DNA of 64,000 nt from Phycisphaerales bacterium. Its GTDB lineage: Bacteria > Planctomycetota > Phycisphaerae > Phycisphaerales > UBA1924. Within the stretch, counting starts at the first letter, position 1. Each line of letters starts with the position of its first letter. The translations under genes were made by a program, and so were the position numbers. Shown here one piece after another: positions 24,330-33,389 of the stretch. A model generated the notes under the pieces. It made no database searches, was not told the DNA's origin, and saw nothing but the letters and a program-made list of their open reading frames with translations. The DNA lies in NCBI GenBank assembly GCA_020850415.1, contig JADZER010000038.1, positions 1 to 64,000 on the forward strand, given 5' to 3'.

Positions 24330-25409
24330 TTGCTCAATCGTCCGCCGCACCGTGCGTTGCGTCCGCTTCACGCGTCCCTTGCCCTCGCATTGATGAGTGT
24401 GCAGGCCGCGTGTGCCCGGCAAGACGGGGGTGTTCCCCCGGGGGAGGAGCTCCCGCCCGCGCTGGCGGACGCCGCGCCATCGCCGATGGCGCCTTTCGAA
24501 CGCATGATCGGCGGTGAGTGGAAGTTGACCGTCGCCAGCGGCACGAGCAGCTTCCGCACCTGGTTCTGGGGCCCGGGCCGGCACTCCATGCGAGTCATGA
24601 CCGACGGCCTGGACGCGGCCGGCAACCCTTGGCGCGACCTCGATGTCTTCTACTGGCATCCCGGGCTCGGTCAGGTCCGCGAGTTCGGCGTGAGCCCATT
24701 CGCACGGGGCATCACAGATGGCGAGATCGTCTTTGAGGGCGAGACGGCGCAGTCCGATTTCGATCTCTACCAGACGGGCGGGCGCCGCAGACTTCGCCTG
24801 GCGTGGAGTTTCGACGGCCCCGACCACTACCGCGCGACCATGCTGGAGGCGAGCCCGCCCGAGAATCACAGCCTGACATTCATGGCGGCGTGGGATTTTT
24901 CCCGCACGGAGGCTCCCACCCCGGGGCGCCCGTTCGCGGTCGAGGGAGCGACCGAGCCATCGGAACTCCTGCAGCCGCTCAAGGCTCTGCTCGGCGTGTG
25001 GGGGGACACGGCTGATGGGGCGGGCGCCCTCCGCACCCACTCGACTTTCGAGTGGATCCCGCTCGCCGATGCGATCTATGCGAGGGTGGAGGCGCCGGGC
25101 GACGACGGTGAGGGCGTGCACCTTCTGGACGCTTACCTCTACCACCACACCGGAACCGGCGCGCTGCGCTGCCTCGCGCTGTCGGACCAGGGCGTGGTCT
25201 ACGAGGGCGACCTGACCGTGCTTGAGGGGGGCGCCCTGCGGATCGACCTCGATGGCTACGGGGGCGGTCGGACCGTCCATCTCGCCGTGCGCCTCGAGTT
25301 CGAGCAGGACGGGACCCTCCGCCATCGAGTGTGGTCCATCGAGGGCGCCGAACGCACGCTGGTGCTCGACTTGCATCACGCAAGGCGACATCCGGAGCCC
25401 GCGGGCTGA
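24330..25409 (+). CDS. Exported protein of unknown function (two DUF1579-like halves)
   Basis: Protein of 359 residues. The start is the TTG at 24330, chosen because GAGGAGG lies 7 bases upstream and the signal sequence (LHASLALALMSVQAAC) begins right after it. Cys near residue 28 could be lipidated, but the box VQAAC is not canonical. The remainder has two similar beta-rich halves (about 55-200 and 215-350), each beginning with a GEWK/GVWG segment and containing aromatic-rich strands (FRTWFWGPG, STFEWIPLADAIY), as in DUF1579-type lipocalin-like proteins. No catalytic motif seen. Ligand unknown. Confidence 0.7.
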   Translation: MLNRPPHRALRPLHASLALALMSVQAACARQDGGVPPGEELPPALADAAPSPMAPFERMIGGEWKLTVASGTSSFRTWFWGPGRHSMRVMTDGLDAAGNPWRDLDVFYWHPGLGQVREFGVSPFARGITDGEIVFEGETAQSDFDLYQTGGRRRLRLAWSFDGPDHYRATMLEASPPENHSLTFMAAWDFSRTEAPTPGRPFAVEGATEPSELLQPLKALLGVWGDTADGAGALRTHSTFEWIPLADAIYARVEAPGDDGEGVHLLDAYLYHHTGTGALRCLALSDQGVVYEGDLTVLEGGALRIDLDGYGGGRTVHLAVRLEFEQDGTLRHRVWSIEGAERTLVLDLHHARRHPEPAG

Positions 25410-25451
25410 GCGGGTCAGGGCGACGGGCGGACTCCGGAGGGAGGCGGCGCC

Positions 25452-25865
25452 TCACTCCGCCATCGCGAGCTGAAGCTGCTCGCTGTCGATATTGACCGGT
25501 GTCATCCTCCCATGCATCGACCTCCCGATCCTGATCGGGTCGGGGCCGGCGATCCTGCCGACCGGTAGCTTGGGTCCGGTCTGCCACGACACGCTGAAGC
25601 GGCCGCTTCTCCAGCCGCTGGCCACGGGCGCGCCGCCCGTGGCGGCGGGCTCGTCCCGGCGCTCGTCGACCTGCTCCCGCGTGCCGCGGAGCACCGCGAT
25701 GGAGATCACCGGGCAGAACGAGAACTGCGGCCCGCCGCAGAACGCCGAGCACGCGCGATCGACGGGCGCTTCTGGCGTCGCCCGTCGGGTCAGGCACTTT
25801 GGAGCCGTCAAGCTCGTGATGAGGTGTTGACTAGCGCACTCGCGCCACGCGTAAGACTCTGCCAC
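25452..25865 (-). CDS. Hypothetical protein, weakly supported
   Basis: An open frame of 137 codons lying 26 bases after, and on the same strand as, the SRPBCC protein gene. Its C-terminal 60 residues (for example GRIAGPDPIRIGRSMHGRMT) look protein-like. The N-terminal half is rich in Cys, Arg and Ala and looks doubtful. No domain recognised. The opposite strand is also open here, so this roughly 480-base stretch (25410-25891) may simply be non-coding or a degraded gene. Confidence 0.25.
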   Translation of the reverse strand: MAESYAWRECASQHLITSLTAPKCLTRRATPEAPVDRACSAFCGGPQFSFCPVISIAVLRGTREQVDERRDEPAATGGAPVASGWRSGRFSVSWQTGPKLPVGRIAGPDPIRIGRSMHGRMTPVNIDSEQLQLAMAE

Positions 25866-25891
25866 GAGCGGTCACGCTTCGTTCCGCCCAG

Positions 25892-26716
25892 TCATCCGCC
25901 GTTGTCGGGCTCCTTCGGCATCGGGAAGCGCTCCTGGAACCACGCTTCCCAGAGCGGGGTTTGCTGAGCGACGGTTGTGCCCGCCCGATCGCCATAGAGG
26001 TAGAAGCCCAGCGCAATCATGCTCGGGCCGCCGCAGTTGAAGGCCCCGAGAGCGGCGAGGCCGGGCCCCGGTTGGTCGAGTCGCAGCAGGGCGTCGTACG
26101 GATTCTGCGTGAAGTACTCCACCACGCCGCCGCAGGGCGGGACACCCGCGGGGGCAGTCCAGCGCTGGCCAACGCTCAGGCCTTTCAGACCCATTGCCGC
26201 GGTGAGGGACTCCCAAGCCTCCGCCTCCGTGCCCGCGAAGGGGACCATCCACTTCATCTGCACAGAGCTCAGGCCGCGGAAGTGCGTGAGGTAGATCCGC
26301 AGGGCGCGCAGGAAGCCGGGCCACCCGTGCTCGGCGCCTTCCAGCTGGCTGTCCCAATCGTCCGTGCTGGCGAAAAGGCTCTGGACGATGCGGACGATGC
26401 AAGCGCCTCCCCCGCGCGCTTCGATGCTCCACTCGTTCGCGAGGGGCGGCGAGCCCGGGACCCACCCCGCGGACTGGGTAGCCCACTTCCGCGGCGGGTC
26501 CCAGGCCGTCACGGCGGAAGCGGACTCCATGCCCGGGCCGAAGTTCAGGGTCACCCCTACCGGCTTCCCGTCGCGCACCTCGAACGCCGCAGGCACGAAC
26601 CAGGACGAGATCCCCGGCCCGGTGGCGATGGCTTGCCAGACTTCCTCCGGCGTCCCGGGGACTTCGACTTCGACCTGCACCGAACGGCGTCCGGAGGCTT
26701 CCTTCTTGACACTCAT
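25892..26716 (-). CDS. SRPBCC/AHSA1-type START-fold protein
   Basis: Protein of 274 residues. The N-terminal half has the AHSA1-like pattern VEVEVPGTPEEVWQAIATGP, then ISSWFVPAAFEVR and VTAWDPPRKWATQS, a START-fold ligand-binding cavity. The C-terminal ~100 residues form a second alpha-beta region of unknown role. The ATG overlaps the stop of the upstream ArsR-type regulator by 4 bases (ATGA), so both are translated from one message. This regulator plus SRPBCC pairing is common in bacteria, where the START protein is often the regulated partner. Ligand unknown. Confidence 0.82.
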   Translation of the reverse strand: MSVKKEASGRRSVQVEVEVPGTPEEVWQAIATGPGISSWFVPAAFEVRDGKPVGVTLNFGPGMESASAVTAWDPPRKWATQSAGWVPGSPPLANEWSIEARGGGACIVRIVQSLFASTDDWDSQLEGAEHGWPGFLRALRIYLTHFRGLSSVQMKWMVPFAGTEAEAWESLTAAMGLKGLSVGQRWTAPAGVPPCGGVVEYFTQNPYDALLRLDQPGPGLAALGAFNCGGPSMIALGFYLYGDRAGTTVAQQTPLWEAWFQERFPMPKEPDNGG

Positions 26717-27315
26717 GACTGCTCCTTGGGATCGGATTCCTGCGGCAGAGGGTGCGCCACGACGATCAGGCGATGCGCCCGGCCGCCGGGGGCGGATTTG
26801 TCGTGGTACTTCGAAACGAGCTTCGCGATGGCCTCGGTGAGTTCGCTGCTGAACGCCGCCCGATCCGTCGCCGACCTGAAGCGGACCTCGGTATCCACCG
26901 ACAGCGTCGCCAGGCGCTTACCCGCGACCTTCGCGCGACGAACGAGGTCGGCGACCTCGCGGACGACGCGGGCGCCCAGGGCGATCAGGTAGCTCGCGGA
27001 GAGCCGATCGGCTTCCCGGTTTGGGTCGACGGCGACCGGGCCCAGGGCGCTGGGCGAGACGATGTAGGACGCGGCCGTCGCGACCAGCAGCCGTTCGGTC
27101 AGGCCGCCCCATTTGCGTTCCTCGGCCAGCCGCACCAGCCCGTGCTGCTCCAGCGCGTGCAGGTGGTAGTTGACTTTCTGGCGGGCCACACCGATCCGCG
27201 TGGCCAGGGTCGCCGCCGAGGCTGGCGCTGCCAGCTCAGAGAGGAGCCGGCTCCGCATCGGCTCCATGGCCACCGACGCGGCCGCCGGGTCCTCGATGAC
27301 TTGAATGCCGAGCAT
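26713..27315 (-). CDS. ArsR-type helix-turn-helix transcriptional regulator
   Basis: Protein of 200 residues. A winged helix lies at about 15-75 (MRSRLLSELAAPASAATLAT, then ARQKVNYHLHALEQHGLVRL and a wing), the ArsR/HTH_20 pattern. A long C-terminal region (about 90-200) contains a helical segment and probably a ligand or dimer domain. No metal-binding Cys cluster is visible, so a metal sensor is unlikely. It overlaps the SRPBCC gene by 4 bases. The palindrome TTGACA-N8-TGTCAA 16 bases upstream of its start is the likely self-regulatory site. Confidence 0.82.
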   Translation of the reverse strand: MLGIQVIEDPAAASVAMEPMRSRLLSELAAPASAATLATRIGVARQKVNYHLHALEQHGLVRLAEERKWGGLTERLLVATAASYIVSPSALGPVAVDPNREADRLSASYLIALGARVVREVADLVRRAKVAGKRLATLSVDTEVRFRSATDRAAFSSELTEAIAKLVSKYHDKSAPGGRAHRLIVVAHPLPQESDPKEQS

Positions 27316-27330
27316 GGTGGGAAGGTACTC

Positions 27331-27350
27331 TTGACAGAATTAATTGTCAA
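27331..27350. promoter_or_regulatory. Inverted-repeat operator/promoter of the ArsR-type regulator
   Basis: TTGACAGAATTAATTGTCAA is a TTGACA-N8-TGTCAA inverted repeat and an A+T island in G+C-rich DNA. Each arm reads as a consensus -35 box, one per strand. On the minus strand TACCTT follows after 17 bases as a possible -10, giving a very short leader for the regulator. Divergent control of the exported protein at 27593 is possible. Confidence 0.55.
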
Positions 27351-27592
27351 TAGGGAATCCCGGCTATTTGCTTCCGGATCCAGCAGGGTCGTTCCCCTGC
27401 CCGACGGGCGGCTTCTGGGACCGGCAAGCGGTGCGGGCTCGGCGCTCTGGGCGGGACACGACCGCGCCGGGTCGATCCGACCCGCCCGGATTGCGTGCGG
27501 GGGCGACAACTGGTTGGCACTTCTGGGCGTCCCCCGCGAGGGTCGGGGGAGCTCGCTCGACCAGGCCGCCGCCCGCGGCCGAAGGAGGCATC

Positions 27593-28261
27593 ATGCGGAA
27601 CGCTGGGCTCTTCATGGGACGGTCGGCGGTGGGGGTGCTCGCGGTGGCGACGCTGATCTCGTTCGTCGGCGCGGCGCACGCGGCGGCGCCGGGCATACAG
27701 CACACGGTCGGTGGCCTCAAGCCCGCCGAGGTCGGGCGGGCCCTGGCCGGTGAGTGGGAGGGGCAGATCCAGGTCCGTTCCGTCGAGGGCAAGCTCTCGA
27801 CCGCTCCCGCCAGCATGTCGGCCCGCCTGAGCGCCGACAAGCAGTCCGTCGAGCTCTACTACGAGGGGTTCGCGTTCGGCCAGCCCGTCGAGGGGGCGAT
27901 GGTCTTCCACTTCGACTCCGCCAACACCGAGGCCAGCCTCCGCGACGACGCGGTCAACCTCCAGGCCACATGCCGCCCCCAGCCCGGCGACGACGCGAGC
28001 GAGGACGCCTACCAGATGAGCTGCGAGCGCGAGTCGCCCGGCGAATTCCGCGTCGTGTTCTCCAGGCTCGACCAGCGGGCGTGGAACATCGCCTACCAGT
28101 CGCGGGAGGGCCAGGGCGAGTGGGAGGAGATGCTCTCGCTCCAACTGGACCGCCTCGGCTCCGGTCAGCGATCCGCCGCCGCGGACGGGTTCGATCGCTC
28201 ACCCCTGCTCGGCGCGCTCCGTACGGACTCTGCCGTCGCCTCGGTTGAAACCGAGGAGTGA
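27593..28261 (+). CDS. Exported protein of unknown function
   Basis: Protein of 222 residues. AAGGAGG (27582-27588) fixes the ATG at 27593, and a signal peptide follows (VGVLAVATLISFVGAAHA). The mature part begins with a GLKPAEVGRALAGEWEGQIQ segment followed by beta-rich sequence (ELYYEGFAFGQPVEGAMVF, EFRVVFSRLDQRAWNIAYQS), suggesting a small beta-barrel or lipocalin-like domain that may bind a hydrophobic ligand. No catalytic residues were identified. It stands alone, divergent from the ArsR/SRPBCC operon, and shares a hairpin terminator with convergent fumC. Confidence 0.7.
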   Translation: MRNAGLFMGRSAVGVLAVATLISFVGAAHAAAPGIQHTVGGLKPAEVGRALAGEWEGQIQVRSVEGKLSTAPASMSARLSADKQSVELYYEGFAFGQPVEGAMVFHFDSANTEASLRDDAVNLQATCRPQPGDDASEDAYQMSCERESPGEFRVVFSRLDQRAWNIAYQSREGQGEWEEMLSLQLDRLGSGQRSAAADGFDRSPLLGALRTDSAVASVETEE

Positions 28262-28292
28262 TCCCGCCGCCCAACCCGCACGCCCAACCCGG

Positions 28293-28335
28293 CAGGCACG
28301 GCCGCGCACTCCCGCCGCCGTGCCTGTTCTTCTCT
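28293..28335. terminator. Bidirectional terminator between convergent genes
   Basis: CAGGCACGGC and GCCGTGCCTG form a perfect 10-bp stem around a 14-base loop, followed by TTCTTCTCT on the plus strand. It lies between the exported-protein gene and fumC, which converge. Confidence 0.55.
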
Positions 28336-28346
28336 CCCGCCCTGGC

Positions 28347-29801
28347 TCAGCCCTCGGGCTCAGTCATGCTGAACGGATTGAGCAGCCGGTCCAGCTCCGC
28401 CGCCGGCAGGATCTTCTGCTCCAGCGCGAGCTGCCGGACGGTCTTGCCCGCCTTGAACGCCTCCTTGGCGATCGCCGCGGCCTTGTCGTAGCCGATCACC
28501 GGCGCCAGGCTGGTGCACATCGCCAGGCTCCCCTCGATCAGCGACGCGCACCGCGCCTCGTCGGGCTCGAGCCCGGCCAGCAGGTTGTCGGTGAACATCT
28601 CGCACGCCCCCGCCAGCAGCTTCACGCTGTCGAGGACATTGGCCGCCATCACCGGCATCGCCACCGCGAGGTCGAGCAAGCCGCCGATCCCGCCCAGCCC
28701 CGCGACGGTCGTCGCCGCGTCATTGCCGATCACCTGGCAGCACACCATCATCATCGCCTCGCAGATCACCGGGTTGACCTTGCCCGGCATGATCGACGAG
28801 CCCGGCTGGACCGCCGGGAGCTTGAGCTCCCCGATCCCGCAGCGCGGCCCGCACCCCATGAGCCGGATGTCGCTGGAGATCTTCGAGCAGCTCACCGCCA
28901 CCGTCTTGAGCACGCCCGACGCCTCGACGATGCAGTCGCGCGAGTGCTGGGCCTCGAAGTGGTTCTCCGCCTCACGGAAGGGCACGCCCGTCGCGGCCGC
29001 GAGCTTCCTGGCCACCCGCCCGCCGAACTCCTTGTGCGTGTTGATGCCGGTGCCGACCGCCGTCCCGCCGAGGGCCAGCTCGCCCAGTGTCTCGATCGCC
29101 TGCCCGATCCGCCGCTCGGCGTTGCGCATCTGCCTGGCGTAGCCGCTGAACTCCTGCCCCAGCCGGATGGGCGTGGCGTCCTGCACATGGGTGCGCCCGA
29201 TTTTCACGATCCTGTCCCACGCCTTGGCCTTGGCCTCCAGGTCGGCCGCCATCCGGCGCACCGCCGGCAGCAGGCGCTCCTTCATCGCCACCGCGATCGC
29301 GACATTCATGGCGGTCGGGAATGTGTCGTTGGACGACTGCCCCATGTTCACATGGTCGTTGGGGTGCACCCCGCCGGCCGCGAGATACGCCGCATCTTTG
29401 GTCGACCCGATCGCCGCCCCGCGCGCCAGGCACACAAGGTTGGCGATCACCTCGTTGGCGTTCATATTCGTGCTGGTGCCCGAGCCGGTCTGGTAGATAT
29501 CCACCGGGAAGTGGCGGGCGATTCCGCCCCGCTTGCCCAGCCCCTCGCGGATCTCCCCGCACGCCGCCACGATCGCCGTCACCCGCCCCGCGTCGAGCTT
29601 GCCCAGGTCCAGGTTCACCTCCGCCGACGCCGCCTTGAGCATCGCGAACGCCGTGATCACCTCGCTGGGCACCGGCCGCCCGGACACGGGAAAGTTCAGC
29701 ACCGCCCGCTGGGTCGAGGCCCCATACAGGACATCGGCGGGGACTTCCATAGCGCCCATGGAGTCCTTCTCGGTGCGCGTCGCGGCGGTGGTGGCGGACA
29801 T
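28347..29801 (-). CDS. fumC: Fumarate hydratase, class II
   Basis: Protein of 484 residues catalysing reversible hydration of fumarate to L-malate in the citric acid cycle, as a cytosolic homotetramer. Signatures: TGSGTSTNMNANEVIAN, GRTHVQDATPIRLGQEF, HKEFGGRVA and the superfamily loop GSSIMPGKVNP carrying catalytic Ser (about residues 335-336). The tail GYDKAAAIAKEAFKAGKTVR is typical of FumC rather than aspartase. The ATG at 29801 is preceded by GGAGGGA with 6-base spacing. Single gene; normal length. Confidence 0.95.
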   Translation of the reverse strand: MSATTAATRTEKDSMGAMEVPADVLYGASTQRAVLNFPVSGRPVPSEVITAFAMLKAASAEVNLDLGKLDAGRVTAIVAACGEIREGLGKRGGIARHFPVDIYQTGSGTSTNMNANEVIANLVCLARGAAIGSTKDAAYLAAGGVHPNDHVNMGQSSNDTFPTAMNVAIAVAMKERLLPAVRRMAADLEAKAKAWDRIVKIGRTHVQDATPIRLGQEFSGYARQMRNAERRIGQAIETLGELALGGTAVGTGINTHKEFGGRVARKLAAATGVPFREAENHFEAQHSRDCIVEASGVLKTVAVSCSKISSDIRLMGCGPRCGIGELKLPAVQPGSSIMPGKVNPVICEAMMMVCCQVIGNDAATTVAGLGGIGGLLDLAVAMPVMAANVLDSVKLLAGACEMFTDNLLAGLEPDEARCASLIEGSLAMCTSLAPVIGYDKAAAIAKEAFKAGKTVRQLALEQKILPAAELDRLLNPFSMTEPEG

Positions 29802-30069
29802 GCTTCCCTCCAGGTCGGAACAGGTGCTGCGGGGAGGCCGAATCGTCTCCCGACGGGCCATATCGCATCGTAGGGGGCGGTTTCCTCGCCGGCGGCGTAT
29901 CGGGCGCGAATCCGACGCCCGCCCGCGCCGGTACACTCCTTGGGAACCGGGCGGGCCCCGACTGGTCTGATGGGACAGCCGGCGCCCCCTCGACCCGGAG
30001 CGCCCCGCAGGGGCGGGCCGCAAGCGCCCGCCGCGCCGACGCTCTCCCTCCCACGCACAGGAGTGCCCC

Positions 30070-31593
30070 ATGCTGCTCAATGCAACCCTCCGCCGAGCCC
30101 TGCTCGCGATCTTCGTCGCGGGCGCTGTCGCCGGCCTCTCGACTCCCGCGGCGGCCCAGTCCCGGCGCCGGCCCCCACCGCAGAGCCCGCCCACCCAGCC
30201 GCAGACTCAGCCGCCGACGCAGCCGCCCACCCAGCCCCAGACCCAACCGCCGGCCCAGCCCGGCCAGCAGGTCGTCCCCGGTCAATCGCCGGCGCCCGGC
30301 CAGCCCGGCGCCCCGGCCACCGATCCCTGGGCCGACCTGAAACCCAGCCCCTACATCGAACGCCTCGCCCGGCCCAAACGCTGGACCGTCACGGTCGTCA
30401 CCCGCATCGGGGGTCACCAGGAATTGATCCCAGAGAACGGCGGAAAGCGGCTTGAGTACGACACATGGGAGTTCGACGCCGCCACCGTCGTCTACCCGAT
30501 CCTCGGCGAGACCGGTTCAAGCGTGCTCGAGGTCCACGGCCCAGCGGACAACGAAGTCCCCGCCGTCTCCGGCAAGGTCGAGCTCGATGATCGCCAGATC
30601 AGCGATGAGATGACCATCCTCAGGCAGGGCTTCGGCGGCGGCCCGCTCCCATGTGGAACCTGGCGGGGCCAGTGGCAGGTCCCCGCCATGACCGACGGCA
30701 ACTACCGGGCGCGCGAACTCGACTTCGAGGTCTCCATCTCGCAGGCCTGCTACGAGACCAAGCTCGATGAACGCGGCGCCTCGCAGATCGAGTGGCCCAA
30801 GGGAGATTGGCCCCCCGAGGCCGCGTCCACCTTCCAGCCGCAGATGTTCGTCGACTTCGACGCGCAGGGGCTTGGCTACGACATGGGCGCGGTCACCGCG
30901 CTGCTCGACACCTGGGCCGAGGGGCGCCCCGTTGACGATATGCGCAAGCAGTCCAAGCCCATGATGCTCGCCAAGTGGCTCGCGGGAAAGACCGTCGAGC
31001 ATGTCCAAATCAACGGCGAGGGCCTCACCTTCGATGAGACCGGTCTCTGGGAGGGCTTCGATACCCCCGGCGCCGCCGCGGCCGCGCTCGAGGGCCGGGG
31101 CACGGAGCTCGACCTGCCCTGTCTGCTGGTGGCGCTCTACCGCGCGGTCGGCCTGCCCGCCCGTCTGGTCATCGGCTACGACAAGCAAGGCGACGGCGAG
31201 AGCGTGTACCTCGTCGGCAAGAAGGGCTCCGGCACCATCCGAGTCTGGGTCGAGTTCGCCCTCTACGACGAGGCCAAGAGGACCTTCGGCTGGGTCCCTG
31301 TCGACATCGCCGAGCTCCGCCGCTCGCAGAGCCGCATGCCCCCGGACTATCTCAACCGACCGCTCCGCTTCTTCGGCACCCACCCCGACCTCGACGAGGT
31401 CGTCCCGCTGGCATTCCAGTTCCACCCCCCGACCACGGTCCGCTCCTACGGCGCCCCCGCGCTCTGGGGCTGGTTCGTAACCCCGACGCCCCCGGCCAGA
31501 GCGACGCAACAGGTCACCTTCAACATGACCTCAACCCCCCGCGGCGGGCCGAACGAGAGCCACCTGCCCGCCAAGATGCTCGAGAAGAAGTAG
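30070..31593 (+). CDS. Exported transglutaminase-like protein with Pro/Gln repeat linker
   Basis: Protein of 507 residues. A signal peptide (LAIFVAGAVAGLSTPAAAQ) is followed by a low-complexity linker (about 35-85) of repeated PPTQPQTQ units. The middle is beta-rich. Residues about 345-420 match the transglutaminase-like core: LDLPCLLVALYRAVGLPARL with the expected Cys, then RVWVEFAL and FGWVPVDIAE with the expected Asp. The catalytic His of the usual HAWVE is absent (the segment reads RVWVE), so peptidase or crosslinking activity is doubtful and it may be a structural relative. Signal and linker suggest a periplasmic or surface location. Confidence 0.75.
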   Translation: MLLNATLRRALLAIFVAGAVAGLSTPAAAQSRRRPPPQSPPTQPQTQPPTQPPTQPQTQPPAQPGQQVVPGQSPAPGQPGAPATDPWADLKPSPYIERLARPKRWTVTVVTRIGGHQELIPENGGKRLEYDTWEFDAATVVYPILGETGSSVLEVHGPADNEVPAVSGKVELDDRQISDEMTILRQGFGGGPLPCGTWRGQWQVPAMTDGNYRARELDFEVSISQACYETKLDERGASQIEWPKGDWPPEAASTFQPQMFVDFDAQGLGYDMGAVTALLDTWAEGRPVDDMRKQSKPMMLAKWLAGKTVEHVQINGEGLTFDETGLWEGFDTPGAAAAALEGRGTELDLPCLLVALYRAVGLPARLVIGYDKQGDGESVYLVGKKGSGTIRVWVEFALYDEAKRTFGWVPVDIAELRRSQSRMPPDYLNRPLRFFGTHPDLDEVVPLAFQFHPPTTVRSYGAPALWGWFVTPTPPARATQQVTFNMTSTPRGGPNESHLPAKMLEKK

Positions 31594-31599
31594 GCCGCG

Positions 31600-32391
31600 T
31601 CAATCGAACCGGTCCAGCCAGCGAGGCTGGGGCAGGAAGGTGTACTCCTCCGTCGTCTGCACCTCGCCCTCGGGCACCGCGCACCGCAGCGCCACATGCC
31701 CGTCGAGGAACGCGGCGCTCGCCTCCACCCGCTTCTGGTCGTACCAGAAGCTCTCCCGGTCCCCACCGTCGTCGTAGTTGTAGATCGGGTGGTCCGCCAG
31801 CACCCAGGTCCTGGTCGTGTCCTGCACCGGCGGCATGCGCCCGCCCCCGCCCGGCACCAGCGTCGGGTAGTCGTCCCCGTACGGGTTGGCGTCCAGCGCG
31901 TGATCGTTCAGCGTGAAGCTGGACCCGAGCAGGTCGTAGAACGAGTCGGTGCTCTCGTACCCCGGGAAGGGGATGATCCGCGCCCCGGCGTCCAGCGGCG
32001 ACTCGAACGGCTCGAGCTCCACATTCGTGTCCGCGTCGTCCGGCGGGATATCCGCCGTGATCACATACCGGTTCAGCGGACGCCGCTCCGCCCCGACCTC
32101 GTCGATCTCCAGAAACGGCAGCTGCCCCTTCTTGCCCCCGAAGAGCGCCCCGATCACCGCCGGCGCCCCGTCAAAGCCCGGCACCATGTACTGCGGCAGC
32201 CGGTTGTCGAAGTCGCCGATGTACATCTGCACGCCGATCCCGAGCTGCTGCAAGCGCGAGCCGCACACCACCGTCTTCGCCTGCGTCCTCGCCGAGCCCA
32301 GCGCGGGAAGCAGGATGCCGATCAAGAGAGCGATGATCGCGATGACCACCAGCAACTCGTTCAGCGTGAACGCGGCCCGGGGCCTCGGCAT
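31600..32391 (-). CDS. Prepilin-like protein with FLDGHV motif
   Basis: Protein of 263 residues. The type III signal is short and basic then AAFTLNELLVVIAIIALLIG, with Glu at +5 and Ala instead of Gly at -1. The C-terminus carries ASAAFLDGHVAL, the DGHV motif shared by the many prepilin-like proteins of planctomycetes. Start at 32391 is set by GGAGG eight bases upstream. It is probably cleaved by prepilin peptidase and assembled into or secreted by a type II/IV pilus-like machine; the machine genes at 42.8-51.5 kb are candidates. Confidence 0.85.
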   Translation of the reverse strand: MPRPRAAFTLNELLVVIAIIALLIGILLPALGSARTQAKTVVCGSRLQQLGIGVQMYIGDFDNRLPQYMVPGFDGAPAVIGALFGGKKGQLPFLEIDEVGAERRPLNRYVITADIPPDDADTNVELEPFESPLDAGARIIPFPGYESTDSFYDLLGSSFTLNDHALDANPYGDDYPTLVPGGGGRMPPVQDTTRTWVLADHPIYNYDDGGDRESFWYDQKRVEASAAFLDGHVALRCAVPEGEVQTTEEYTFLPQPRWLDRFD

Positions 32392-32444
32392 GCGCGCATC
32401 CTCCATCCTCGTCGCGATCCGACCGGCCGGTCGGGCGCCCACGC

Positions 32445-33389
32445 TCAATGCGGCTCCGGACCGGGCCCGATATGCACCACAAAGTCCGCCCGACCCGTGT
32501 CCTCGCCGTCGAGGGCCGGCGCGTCAGACTCCACCATGCTGATCGTGCACACCCGCACCCCGGGCCGACGGCGCTCGATGAATTGCACCGTCCCGCCGTC
32601 GAAGTCCGAGTGGAACCGCCCGACCACCAGCGCCACCGGGCGGTGCCCCGCCCCCAGAGCCCGCACCACCGAGTCGGCCATCGTCGAGTCCCAGAGCTGC
32701 TGCGACCGGTAGATCTTCTCGAGCATCTCCGGCGGCATCGCCCCGCCCTCGCCGCTCTCCCCGTGGCCCGAGCCGCCCATCAGCTCGAAGAAATCGTCCC
32801 GGTACTTGCCCTCGACGAGCGCGTCCGGCACGACGAACAGCCGGCGCTGCTCCTCCCCGAGCGCCTCGAGCGTCTCGTACCCCGCGGCGCTGGTCTTGCG
32901 GACATACCGGCGCGGCGCGTTGGCCGCGTAGACCGGCCGCCCCGCCGCCTTGGCCGCCCCGACCATCCGCGCGTGCCCCGCCGGGTAGTTCCCCTCGCTG
33001 CGCCCCGCCGCCTCGCGGAACGCATCCTCGTCCGTGATGCCGCTCAGGTAGTCGTCCAGCGCCACCTGCTGATCACGCTCGAAGAACTCCAGCAGCAGCG
33101 CCGAGCCCGGCTCGGCCGCCAGCAGGTCGTCCCACAGGCTGGCCGCGGCCGCCAGGCCCAGCGGGTGGCCGTGGGTCTCGCCGATCACCACCACATCCGC
33201 CTGGCGGGCCGTCTCGAGCAGCACCCCCCACGCGACGCGCTCCCCCTGGGGCCCGAAAACAGTCACCGCCTCGCGGGGCTGCTCGGGCACGATCTCCGCC
33301 GCCCGGCGCTTGGACGCCATGTTGCACCCCGTCAGCCCCGGCAGCACCACCGCCAACCCCAGCACCACGCTCACGAACTGCTTGATCAT
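32445..33389 (-). CDS. ChaN-family haem-binding-type lipoprotein
   Basis: Protein of 314 residues from the ATG at 33389 (a TTG two codons earlier is possible). Signal peptide with lipobox LTGC. It carries the ChaN/TIKI hallmark VVIGETHGHPLG near residue 75, then ALLLEFFERDQQ, and later LVVGRFHSDFDGG, which supplies conserved His residues. ChaN of Campylobacter is a lipoprotein that binds haem and helps iron uptake. No TonB receptor or haem gene is nearby, so the substrate is only inferred. Anchoring is probably in the periplasmic face of a membrane. Confidence 0.82.
   Translation of the reverse strand: MIKQFVSVVLGLAVVLPGLTGCNMASKRRAAEIVPEQPREAVTVFGPQGERVAWGVLLETARQADVVVIGETHGHPLGLAAAASLWDDLLAAEPGSALLLEFFERDQQVALDDYLSGITDEDAFREAAGRSEGNYPAGHARMVGAAKAAGRPVYAANAPRRYVRKTSAAGYETLEALGEEQRRLFVVPDALVEGKYRDDFFELMGGSGHGESGEGGAMPPEMLEKIYRSQQLWDSTMADSVVRALGAGHRPVALVVGRFHSDFDGGTVQFIERRRPGVRVCTISMVESDAPALDGEDTGRADFVVHIGPGPEPH

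Noticed and set aside
26413-26992. Plus-strand frames opposite the ArsR/SRPBCC pair
   Set aside because: The minus-strand genes have recognisable domains and a 4-base overlap; the plus frames do not.
30178-30260. CRISPR-like or tandem repeat array
   Set aside because: The CAGCC-rich repeats are in frame and encode the Pro/Gln linker of the transglutaminase-like protein. No spacer structure exists, and no CRISPR array or cas gene was seen anywhere in the window.
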